Positions 18,371-27,303 of a DNA stretch of 28,035 bases are shown here, in pieces (the first letter of the stretch is position 1; each line of letters opens with the position of its first letter). The DNA is from a virus, in the IMG/VR virus record IMGVR_UViG_3300030406_000849, positions 1-28,035 of that record; one strand, written 5' to 3'. The position numbers and the translations under genes are program-made. A model generated the notes under the pieces. It was not told where the DNA came from. It saw nothing but the letters and a program-made list of their open reading frames with translations, and did not search any database.

Positions 18371-21300
18371 ATGGCAATTGATCCTAGTTTAAACGAGGAA
18401 GAACTAAACAACACTCCAGGTTTAGTGCTACCCGAAGAAGAAAATATTGTAGACGAAGGTATTGTTCTACCTGAGCAGGAAATACCTAATGGTATTGTTA
18501 TGCCTGAAGAAGCGGAAGATAGTCCTAGTTTCTTAGGCACAGCTATAAAAACAGCTTTTAACATGAATCCTTTTTTCATGTCTAGTAGTCTTAGTGGTAT
18601 GCCAGCTACAAGACCAGTTGATCCTGATAAAGTAAAAAAGAAAGAAGACAAAAGAAAGTCAGATCCTATATGGCAAGAACAATCTATTGTAGCTGAAGAT
18701 TATATAGAAGACTGGTTAAGTAACGATGATAATATTAAAAACGTTATTGGTGATACAGATATAAACTGGGGTTTTATATATAAAAAAGACGAAGACACAG
18801 ACTCTTATGATATGTATCAAGACATATTAAAAGAAGCTAAAAAAGCATATATAAATAGTGAATTAAGCTCTGTTAACACAGCTATAACTCATGTTGATAT
18901 TGACGACATGATTAAAAGCACTATTAAAACTTATGGTCAAAACAAGATAGACCAAGACGATAAATTAAAGTCTCAAGAATACGACAACATGATAATCGAA
19001 AATGATTTATCAGATGCTGCTGTAGATAAATTGATGACAGATAAATCTTATAACAAACTAACTAAAGAAGAAAAAGATTTACACAATGCTTGGCAAGCAC
19101 TTAAAAACTTTCCTAAGCCAACAACCCAAGAAGAATCAATAGAGTTAAAGCGACTTGAAAAAAACTATGAAGACGCTAGATTAAAAGTAGATAACTGGTG
19201 GAACGGTACAAACCAGTTAATGACTTATGACGGTTCTACTATTGATAAAATCACAAAAGACAAAGACGGAGATACTGGTTTTGAAATGACTCAAGAAGAA
19301 TATGAGTCTATACTTGATAATATTGCTAATGGTGATTTTGATCCAAACGATCCAATAACTTACGCTGATAATTTAGAAAACCTTTGGAATAAAAATAATA
19401 GAGATCTTTGGTATCAAGGTCAAAAAGGAAAACAAGTAATGGGTGTAACAATAAACGATGCTAGTGCTTGGCATATGTTACATAAAATGGGTTATGCTCC
19501 TATTGGTAAAAACAATAATGGTTTTGAGTACAACTTGCCAATAGAGCTAATGACTAAACACTATAAAACACTTGTTGAAGGTGCTAGCGGTAGTGATGAT
19601 TTAGTAGGTGGTGCTAAAGTAGGTTTAATAAGAGATAATGACAAAGAGTTAGGTTATTTTAACAGATACTTAAATATGGATCCTCAAGAATTAAAAAACT
19701 TAATGGGTGGTCCTAAAGCTGGTAGCTCTGTTGGTTATGAAAGTAAATTTAAATCTAAAGACGGTCATTTTGGTTTAACAGGTAACTGGAAAGATCAAAA
19801 ATTTGATAAATATAGTTTATGGCATTTAGTACCGTTTTTTGGCCCATCATCAGAAGAAGGTGAGTTTGCTGAAGATGATAAATCTAGAAATTTTAAAATA
19901 TTTTTAAGAAACTTTAGAGACGAACAAAAAGAAATAGTACAACAACGAGCAGTACTAAAAGACATGCACCTACTTAACATTGATCCTACTAAGAAAAGAG
20001 ATAATCTTGGAGCAAAATTTGTTGACGATTTTCTTATAAGAGGTGCTGAATCTGTAACAGAAGCTTTAAACATGGAATCAACACAATGGCTTGGTACAGA
20101 TATAAAAGATCCTAACTGGAGTAACAGAAGAGAAAAAGACGTTTTACAAGGTTTAAGTGATTATTATGGTTTAGAATTAACAGATAATCAAAAAGAAGAA
20201 TTAAGAAGAGGAACTCCTATGAAAACATGGGAGGGTGTTACTGGTTTTGTTCCAGCTATAGCAGAGTTTGCTTTAATAGATGTTGCAGCTAAGAAAACAG
20301 GTATATTAACTGGTATACCTAAACTAGCTACAAGAGGTTATAAAGCTTTTAGAGGCGCCGGAACTAGTGTTAAAAGTAGTAGGGCTATAGCTAATACAAT
20401 GTATCATACTGGTAAAGTATTATATGAAGAAGCTAAAATGAGAACAGCTTTTGATGAGTATTACCACATGGGTGGTGGTGCTGCTTTTTATGGAGTTGGT
20501 AAAATACTACCTAAGTTTATAAAAACAAACAGTAGCATGCTTGATACTTTTGTTAATGGTTACGGTAGAAGTGGTGTTGCTGGTACATTGTCAGTTCAAG
20601 CTGCACAAAACTTAGAAGCTGTAATAAGAGATGTAGCTGGTAACGAAGAATATATGAGCTATATAAAAGAGCAATATTTTAACGAAGAAGGTGAATTTAA
20701 ATTAGCAGATACAGCTCAACAAGGTTTAGTAGACTTTTTAGTTTTTAGCTCGTTAAACGTAAAGCAATTAGCAAACAAAGATGGTAGATTAGCGTTAAGA
20801 CCCACAAACGATATTAAAGTTGCTGGGCAAACATGGATTAAAGGTTTAGAAACTTTAAAATTAGAATCTGGCAAAACATTAAAAAATATATATAGAAAAC
20901 AACAGTATATAGATGGTTTATTAAAAACAAATAAAAATAGTTTTATAACCACAGATGGTACTAGAACTAGAAAAGAACTAGAAACTAGAAAAGAAGAGTT
21001 AAGTAAAGAGGCTGAAAAATATTTAGATTTATTTGCTGGTGTTTCAAGAAGAATAAATACTATAGGTGAGCATGCTGATTGGGCTGATGATCAAAAAGCA
21101 ACTGATATGCTTAACAAATCTGCTAAAAATGTTAAAGAAATAATAGATCCTAATTTAGAAATAGTAGCATCTAAAAGAGTTCCTGCTTGGGTACAGGATA
21201 AAACAGCTGCAGCAGAATATAGTAAAGATTTAAATAGGATATATGTAAATACTAGTAAAACTTCTCCGGGTAAATTACCTCACGAGGTAATACATATCGC

Positions 21301-24300
21301 CATGAGAAGTGTTTTTGATAAAAACCCAGATTTAGCTAGAAAATTTAAAGATCAATTATCACCTATATTTGATAAACTACCTGGTTTTAATATAATAAAA
21401 CTAGATGCTCAAGGTAGAGAAATGATAACAGAAGGTACTCTTGGAGAGTTTATAGAAGCTAATTATACTAGTAAAAATAAAGCTATAAAAAACGAAGAGT
21501 ATTTAGCTTATGCAGTAGAACTATTAGCTAATCCTAACAATTATAGTAAGTTAGTTAGTAACAACGTTTTTGGTAAAGCTTATGTTAACTTAAAAAATGA
21601 GTTAGATAAAAGAGGTATAAAAAACTTTGAGGTTGAATCAAAAGAAGATTTAGTAAAATTTTTATATGGCTTCACACAATCTATAAAAAGTGGTAGTTTA
21701 AACCAAAGACAGTTAGATAAGCTTAGAGATTTAGAAAACTCAAAATTATTTAAAGAACCATTATTAGCTGACAACAGAACAAATCAAACAAAAGTAGAAA
21801 CATCAACAGACTTTGCTTTTAATTCTAAAGAGTTAGTTAACAAATCCAATGATATTCAAAAACTATTTGAACAAAAGTTTGAAGAAACTAAAAACATAGA
21901 GTCAACTATAAAAAGCATGATAGCTCCTACACCAGGTAATCCTACTTCTGTAGCAGGTGTTTTTGACAATATAGTTTATGGCACTATTGATGCTTATAAT
22001 AGAGGTAGAGTTGCTAAAGGTTTTAACGATCTACAGGTGTTAGACCCTACGGAAAGATACATGTTAGCTACTGAATTAGTTTATAATTTATCAAGAGCAG
22101 AAGGAACTAAAGCTAGAGGTTTAGAGGGTATAATTAGAGATTATAAAAATAGACCTGATTTTGAACATACCATGAGAGATGATAATGGTAGAGTTATAGG
22201 TAAAGAGTTTGGTTTATGGGATAAAAACGGTAACAAAAGATTAAACGAGGTTGATATAGCTAATTTAGAAAAACAATACGGTGCTAACAAAAACTCTGAG
22301 TTATTTAAACAACAAGCTATAGCTGATGGTTATAAGCCAAAACAAAACTTAACTAAAACCGTTATGCAAATGCTAGCTTTAAGAATACATGCTTTAAAAG
22401 GTGGTAGTTTAGATGCTGGTATTAGAGACAGACAATTATATACAGTTAGCTTAGATGATCCTAACATAAGAACAGAAGCATTAGAGCTTGCGGACACTAG
22501 ATCTTCTGGTACTGGAAACTTTAAACTAAATGACAACCTACCTGAAACCAAAGGTAAAATGGTAATGGAAGAGTTAGGTATAAAAGATATAAAAATAGAC
22601 TCAGAAATTAACGGTAAAATATTAGACCTATATGAAAACCTACCAATAGAGAGAATGACCTACGGTAACTTTGTTGAAGGTATGAAGGGTACTTCTTCAG
22701 AAATGATAGAAAAAAGTCAAGGCGTTAATAAAAACACGCCACCAAAGGAATACGTAGAAAAAATGGATCCTTTTGTTAGAGCTAAAGAAAAAGAACTTCA
22801 CGAGTCTTTACCTAAAACATCTAATGAAGATTTATACGAGCCAACAAATATAAACAAAAGTATATTTAAACCTATATACAAAAATACTGGTGAAAAATTT
22901 AAATCAATAGAATTACCTCAATGGTTAACTAAGAAAACAAACGCAAGAACAACTAAGTTTGAAAAGCAAGAATACAAAGAGGGTCAAATCACTGATCTTG
23001 TTTTAACAGGTAGAGATGCTGGTGTTGTTAAAAAGAAAATACAAACAATGTTAGATTACATTGGTGGTGTTGCTGATTTGCAACTAGCTAGACAAAAACT
23101 AAACGATGCTGGTGTACAAGAGATAATCAAAAACAAAGATTTAAGTAAGTTTCACGCTTTAAAAGCTGACAATATACTTAACTATATTAAACAGTCAATG
23201 AGAGGCGCTACTCCTGAAAACTATCAATCAAAAGATATTAAAGTTTTAGATAAATGGATAGGTAAATGGAAACAAACTGATTTTTCTAAATATAAAAATA
23301 TAGGTTACGCTTTAGATGATAGCTATAGATCAATGACTAATGCTGAGCAAAAAGTACTAGATAAATATTGGCCTACTATAACTGGTGACTTAGGTTACAA
23401 GGTAAGTAAAAACGTTATAAAAGAAATACAAAGTAGAGGTCAAAACTTAAGAAAACTAAATCAGCTAACTGAAAAAGCTATAGCGCCTAAAATATATACT
23501 AATAGGTTTAAAGGTATAAACGAAGATATAAAACAAACGTTAAAAGATATTGGTTTAACAGAGAAAGATTTAGAGGGTTTAACAATAGATAAAACAATTG
23601 GAGATAGAGTTAAAAACAATGAAAAGTATTTTGAGTTTGTCAATGAGTTAATGGATAAAATAGATCCAAGGTTAAAATCTTTAGTTATAAAAAGCTATGG
23701 AGATGGTCAGTATAAATTTAACGGTAAAGATTATAAATCAGTATCAAGCAAAGTTACAAGCCAAGGAAAAAGTGAAAAACTACCTTTTAATCCAGACCAT
23801 ATTAAATTAGTAGATAACGGTAAATTTAAAGCTAGCTATGAACAAGAGCTTATAAAAGAATTATCTAAACCAGGTTATTTTACAAAAGCAAGAAGATTAG
23901 CTTTTGCTGAATATATAAGAGATAAATACTTAGTACCTAGAGTTACAAAGAAAGATTTAAAAGCTGGTAAAAAACAACCTACATATGATCAAGTTGTTAA
24001 AGCAAATCAAGCTATGCAAAAATATATGTGGGGTAAACTTTTTGATTACGTTAAAGGTTCTAAAGATAAAATAAACGCTATAAATAATGTTCAGCAATTT
24101 TTACAATTTCAAACAAGTATAGGTGCAGGTTTTTCAAGAGGTGGTGCTACCCACACAACTGTTACGCTAAGAAAACCCACGGAAAAAGGTTTATATAGTG
24201 AGCACGAGTTTCAAGTAATAAACATGAATGGTAACGGGTTAATAAGTTTACTTAAAAACCAAGGCAACAAAGCTGAGTTCTTAAAAAGCATAGAACCTTT

Positions 24301-27280
24301 GTTATCTCAGTTTAAACAAAGTATTATTAGAAAAGAACTACAAACAACTATTGATAGTAAAGAGTCTGGTAGTAACGTAGATCATGTTTATAAAAAAGGT
24401 TACAATACAGATTTATCTTCTAAAGCTAATTTTATGATAAATAAAATTACATTAGAAACAACACTAGATCTTGCTACAGGTAAAACATGGGCTGAGTTAA
24501 TAGCTGATGCTAATAAAGCTGGTAAAGTTTTAGACAACTCTGCAGGTATTAGAAAAGGTTTAGAAAAACGAATGAAAGGTTTTGTTAGTCAATCTAAAGT
24601 TTTATCTGATGGCGAAATAATGCAGAAGCTTGGTGAAATTGATATTGCATTAGGTAATGCAAGAAGTAGAAAGCAACCTAGAAAAGGTATAAGTGTATTT
24701 GACTTTGATGATACTGTTGCTAAAACAAAATCTCTTATAGATGTTACCATGCCTGGGCAAGGTATTTTACGAAACGGTAAGATGCTTAAAAAATTTAAAA
24801 TAGATGCTACAGAGTTTGCTAAAACATCTGAAGCTTTAGAAAAACAAGGAGCTAAGTTTGGTTTTGAAGACTTTAACAAAGTTGTAGAAGGTCAACCAGG
24901 ACCATTAATGCCTAAGATTAAAAAAGCTATTGAAAAGTTTGGTAACGAAAATGTATACATATTAACAGCTAGACCTCAACTAGCAGCTGGACCTATACAA
25001 AAATTCTTAAAAGGTTTAGGTGTAGATATTAAGTTAAAAAATATAACAGGTTTAGAAGATGGTAGGCCGGAAGCAAAAGCTTTATGGATATTAGAAAAAG
25101 CTGCTAAAGGTTATAATGATTTTTATTTTGTTGATGACGCTTATAAAAATGTTAAAGCTGTAAACGATGTTTTAGAAGTTGTAGATGTTAAATCAAAAGT
25201 AAGACAAGCATATCAATCACTTGATTTAAATAAAGAGATGAACGATATGATTGAACGTAAGTTTAATATAGGATCTGAAAAAACATACTCTATAGCAAAA
25301 GCAAGGTTAGTAGGTAAGAAAAGTGGTAAGGTACAAGCGATAGCGTCTTCTGCTCAAGATTTTCAAGGTTTATGGTATAGACTTTTAGGTAAAGGTAAAC
25401 AAGGTGATTTAGATAAAAAGTTTTTTGAAGATAATTTATCAAAACCATTTGCTATAGCTAATAACAATATTAGTGTAGATAAAATGAGAATGATAAATGA
25501 TTTTAATAAAATGAAAAAAGATCTTGTAGCTACTGGTATACCTAAAAATTTAAAAGCATCTACAAACATCGGTTGGTCTAGAGAAGATATAGTTAGAATA
25601 TACACATGGAATAAACAAGGTTTTGAAGTACCAGGTCTTAGTAAAAAAGATTTAAGAGAAATAGTTGACTTTGTAGAAACAAAAGAACCTCAGCTAGTAG
25701 GTTTTTCACAAAAGCTAATTGATTTAGGTTTAGGTGATGGATATATAAAGCCAAGAGAAAACTGGAACGCTGGTACAATAACAACGGATTTACTAAGTGG
25801 TTTACATGATGTTAGGAGAGCTAAGTATTTAGAGCAGTCTGGTTGGACTGAAAATATAGAAACAATATTTTCTAAAGAAAACCTAAATAAAATGGAAGCT
25901 GCTTTAGGTACTAACTGGAGAAACAACATGGAGAAAATGATCAGTAGAATGAAAACTGGTAGAAACAGACAGTTTGGTGCAGGTAGTAAACTAGAGAATA
26001 TGGCGTTAGATTGGGTTAACAACTCTGTTGGTGTTATAATGTTTTTAAATACTAGATCAGCATTACTACAAACAATATCTTCTATAAACTATATAAACTG
26101 GCATGATAATAATCCATTGCAAGCTGGTAAAGCTTTTGCAAATCAAAAACAATATTGGAAAGATTATGTAGAGTTATTTACTTCTGATTTTATGGTTGAA
26201 AGAAGAGGTGGTAATAAAATAAATATTGCTGAATCTGAAATAGCAGATGCTGCTGATAGAGGAGGTGTTAAATCTGTTATAAGTTATTTACTAGATAAAG
26301 GTTTTGTTTTAACTAGAGCTGCAGATAGTCACGCTATTGCTTCTGGTGGTGCTACTTTTTATAGAAATAGAATTAATACTTATAAGAAACAAGGTTTAAC
26401 AGAAGCTGAAGCTAAAAAGAAAGCTTTTAATGATTTTAGAGAAATAACTGAAGAATCACAACAGTCTAGTAGAGTTGATAGAATAAGTAATCAACAAGCT
26501 AGTAATTTAGGTAGATTAGTTTTAGCATTTGCAAACACACCTTCTCAGTATGCTAGGTTAATGCAGAAAGCAGCTAGTGATTTACAAAACGGTAGAGGTG
26601 ATTGGAGAGAAAACATGTCTAAGATAGCTTATTATGGTGCTGTACAAAACTTTATGTTTAACGCTATGCAAAACGCTATATTTAAAGATGCGTTTGATGA
26701 TAATGACAAAATAGATACTGATTACGAAAGAGTAGCAAACGGTATGGCTAGTTCAATATTAAGAGGTATGGGTTGGCAAGGTGCAGCTATTGATACATTT
26801 AAAAACTGGTTGTTAAGTATTAGAAAGCAGTCTAAAAAGAAAAGACCTAAATATGCTGACACAGCTACAACACTGTTAGATATATCTCCACCTATAGATT
26901 CAAAAATAAGTAAAGTAAGATCAGGTTTGTTAACACTAGACTATAACATGGACGAAATACAAGAAAAAGGTTTTGGTTTAGATAACCCTGCTTATATGTC
27001 AGGCGCTCAAATAATATCTTCTTTATTTAATATACCTATGGACAGAGCTATAAGAAAATATAATAACATATCAGCTGCTATGGACGAAGATACAGAGACA
27101 TGGCAAAGTATTGCTTTACTATTAGGCTATGGTGAGTGGGAGCTTGGTATGTTAGACAAAGATCAAATAGAAGATATAAAAACACTAGACGAATTAATAA
27201 AATCAGATAAATTTAAAATAGCACCTGGAAATAGCTTAGAAGAGGCTATAAAAAAATTAAAATCTGAAGAAAACAAGTAA
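18371..27280 (+). CDS. Giant multidomain internal virion protein with zincin-like and HAD phosphatase-like domains (2969 aa)
   Basis: This is probably the largest ejected protein of the virion, comparable by position and size with T7 gp16 or crAss-like cargo proteins. In order: an acidic N-terminus with three copies of a GxVxPE motif (residues 17-47); an EF-hand-like loop (297-308); hydrophobic Gly/Ala-rich stretches (622-640 and about 700-745); a zincin-type motif HEVIH (971-975) with a candidate third ligand in NEEYLAYA (E1042 or E1043); a second EF-hand-like loop (1284-1295); long helical regions; and a HAD domain with D2111/D2113 (FDFDDT), T2199 (LTARP), K2236 and D2255/D2256 (FVDDA). The conserved C-terminal part (about 2300-2790) includes a hydrophobic segment near 2552-2575 and FANTPSQYARL (2720-2730). 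I recall this C-terminal part and HAD domain from giant proteins of marine phages, akin to polyvalent proteins. Activities are inferred. Three in-frame TAA codons end the gene. Confidence 0.83.
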   Translation: MAIDPSLNEEELNNTPGLVLPEEENIVDEGIVLPEQEIPNGIVMPEEAEDSPSFLGTAIKTAFNMNPFFMSSSLSGMPATRPVDPDKVKKKEDKRKSDPIWQEQSIVAEDYIEDWLSNDDNIKNVIGDTDINWGFIYKKDEDTDSYDMYQDILKEAKKAYINSELSSVNTAITHVDIDDMIKSTIKTYGQNKIDQDDKLKSQEYDNMIIENDLSDAAVDKLMTDKSYNKLTKEEKDLHNAWQALKNFPKPTTQEESIELKRLEKNYEDARLKVDNWWNGTNQLMTYDGSTIDKITKDKDGDTGFEMTQEEYESILDNIANGDFDPNDPITYADNLENLWNKNNRDLWYQGQKGKQVMGVTINDASAWHMLHKMGYAPIGKNNNGFEYNLPIELMTKHYKTLVEGASGSDDLVGGAKVGLIRDNDKELGYFNRYLNMDPQELKNLMGGPKAGSSVGYESKFKSKDGHFGLTGNWKDQKFDKYSLWHLVPFFGPSSEEGEFAEDDKSRNFKIFLRNFRDEQKEIVQQRAVLKDMHLLNIDPTKKRDNLGAKFVDDFLIRGAESVTEALNMESTQWLGTDIKDPNWSNRREKDVLQGLSDYYGLELTDNQKEELRRGTPMKTWEGVTGFVPAIAEFALIDVAAKKTGILTGIPKLATRGYKAFRGAGTSVKSSRAIANTMYHTGKVLYEEAKMRTAFDEYYHMGGGAAFYGVGKILPKFIKTNSSMLDTFVNGYGRSGVAGTLSVQAAQNLEAVIRDVAGNEEYMSYIKEQYFNEEGEFKLADTAQQGLVDFLVFSSLNVKQLANKDGRLALRPTNDIKVAGQTWIKGLETLKLESGKTLKNIYRKQQYIDGLLKTNKNSFITTDGTRTRKELETRKEELSKEAEKYLDLFAGVSRRINTIGEHADWADDQKATDMLNKSAKNVKEIIDPNLEIVASKRVPAWVQDKTAAAEYSKDLNRIYVNTSKTSPGKLPHEVIHIAMRSVFDKNPDLARKFKDQLSPIFDKLPGFNIIKLDAQGREMITEGTLGEFIEANYTSKNKAIKNEEYLAYAVELLANPNNYSKLVSNNVFGKAYVNLKNELDKRGIKNFEVESKEDLVKFLYGFTQSIKSGSLNQRQLDKLRDLENSKLFKEPLLADNRTNQTKVETSTDFAFNSKELVNKSNDIQKLFEQKFEETKNIESTIKSMIAPTPGNPTSVAGVFDNIVYGTIDAYNRGRVAKGFNDLQVLDPTERYMLATELVYNLSRAEGTKARGLEGIIRDYKNRPDFEHTMRDDNGRVIGKEFGLWDKNGNKRLNEVDIANLEKQYGANKNSELFKQQAIADGYKPKQNLTKTVMQMLALRIHALKGGSLDAGIRDRQLYTVSLDDPNIRTEALELADTRSSGTGNFKLNDNLPETKGKMVMEELGIKDIKIDSEINGKILDLYENLPIERMTYGNFVEGMKGTSSEMIEKSQGVNKNTPPKEYVEKMDPFVRAKEKELHESLPKTSNEDLYEPTNINKSIFKPIYKNTGEKFKSIELPQWLTKKTNARTTKFEKQEYKEGQITDLVLTGRDAGVVKKKIQTMLDYIGGVADLQLARQKLNDAGVQEIIKNKDLSKFHALKADNILNYIKQSMRGATPENYQSKDIKVLDKWIGKWKQTDFSKYKNIGYALDDSYRSMTNAEQKVLDKYWPTITGDLGYKVSKNVIKEIQSRGQNLRKLNQLTEKAIAPKIYTNRFKGINEDIKQTLKDIGLTEKDLEGLTIDKTIGDRVKNNEKYFEFVNELMDKIDPRLKSLVIKSYGDGQYKFNGKDYKSVSSKVTSQGKSEKLPFNPDHIKLVDNGKFKASYEQELIKELSKPGYFTKARRLAFAEYIRDKYLVPRVTKKDLKAGKKQPTYDQVVKANQAMQKYMWGKLFDYVKGSKDKINAINNVQQFLQFQTSIGAGFSRGGATHTTVTLRKPTEKGLYSEHEFQVINMNGNGLISLLKNQGNKAEFLKSIEPLLSQFKQSIIRKELQTTIDSKESGSNVDHVYKKGYNTDLSSKANFMINKITLETTLDLATGKTWAELIADANKAGKVLDNSAGIRKGLEKRMKGFVSQSKVLSDGEIMQKLGEIDIALGNARSRKQPRKGISVFDFDDTVAKTKSLIDVTMPGQGILRNGKMLKKFKIDATEFAKTSEALEKQGAKFGFEDFNKVVEGQPGPLMPKIKKAIEKFGNENVYILTARPQLAAGPIQKFLKGLGVDIKLKNITGLEDGRPEAKALWILEKAAKGYNDFYFVDDAYKNVKAVNDVLEVVDVKSKVRQAYQSLDLNKEMNDMIERKFNIGSEKTYSIAKARLVGKKSGKVQAIASSAQDFQGLWYRLLGKGKQGDLDKKFFEDNLSKPFAIANNNISVDKMRMINDFNKMKKDLVATGIPKNLKASTNIGWSREDIVRIYTWNKQGFEVPGLSKKDLREIVDFVETKEPQLVGFSQKLIDLGLGDGYIKPRENWNAGTITTDLLSGLHDVRRAKYLEQSGWTENIETIFSKENLNKMEAALGTNWRNNMEKMISRMKTGRNRQFGAGSKLENMALDWVNNSVGVIMFLNTRSALLQTISSINYINWHDNNPLQAGKAFANQKQYWKDYVELFTSDFMVERRGGNKINIAESEIADAADRGGVKSVISYLLDKGFVLTRAADSHAIASGGATFYRNRINTYKKQGLTEAEAKKKAFNDFREITEESQQSSRVDRISNQQASNLGRLVLAFANTPSQYARLMQKAASDLQNGRGDWRENMSKIAYYGAVQNFMFNAMQNAIFKDAFDDNDKIDTDYERVANGMASSILRGMGWQGAAIDTFKNWLLSIRKQSKKKRPKYADTATTLLDISPPIDSKISKVRSGLLTLDYNMDEIQEKGFGLDNPAYMSGAQIISSLFNIPMDRAIRKYNNISAAMDEDTETWQSIALLLGYGEWELGMLDKDQIEDIKTLDELIKSDKFKIAPGNSLEEAIKKLKSEENK
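18419..18511 (+). repeat. Three short peptide-motif repeats at the start of the giant protein
   Basis: The encoded protein carries GLVLPEE, GIVLPEQ and GIVMPEE, spaced 13 and 11 residues apart (residues 17, 30 and 41). The repeat is at peptide level; the DNA copies have diverged in codon use. Such spaced short motifs often bind a repeated partner surface, here possibly another virion protein. That role is inference. Confidence 0.55.
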
Positions 27281-27303
27281 TAATAAAATAAAACCCCTAC
27301 AAT

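Noticed and set aside
18223-18651. 142-codon open frame on the minus strand
   Set aside because: It lies antisense across the end of the 471-aa gene and the start of the giant gene, is Ser/Gly/Phe-rich like a shadow frame, and both + strand genes have strong support.
19259-19273. DKDGD string as a possible RNA polymerase catalytic motif
   Set aside because: The hydrophobic strand context of DFDGD polymerase sites is missing and the downstream pattern fits an EF-hand-like loop.
25690-26022. 110-codon minus-strand frame, and similar ones at 24589-24879, 19795-20073 and 4867-5142
   Set aside because: All are antisense to well-supported genes; their Leu/Ser/Phe-rich or Leu/Gln/His-rich compositions follow from reading AT-rich coding DNA backwards.
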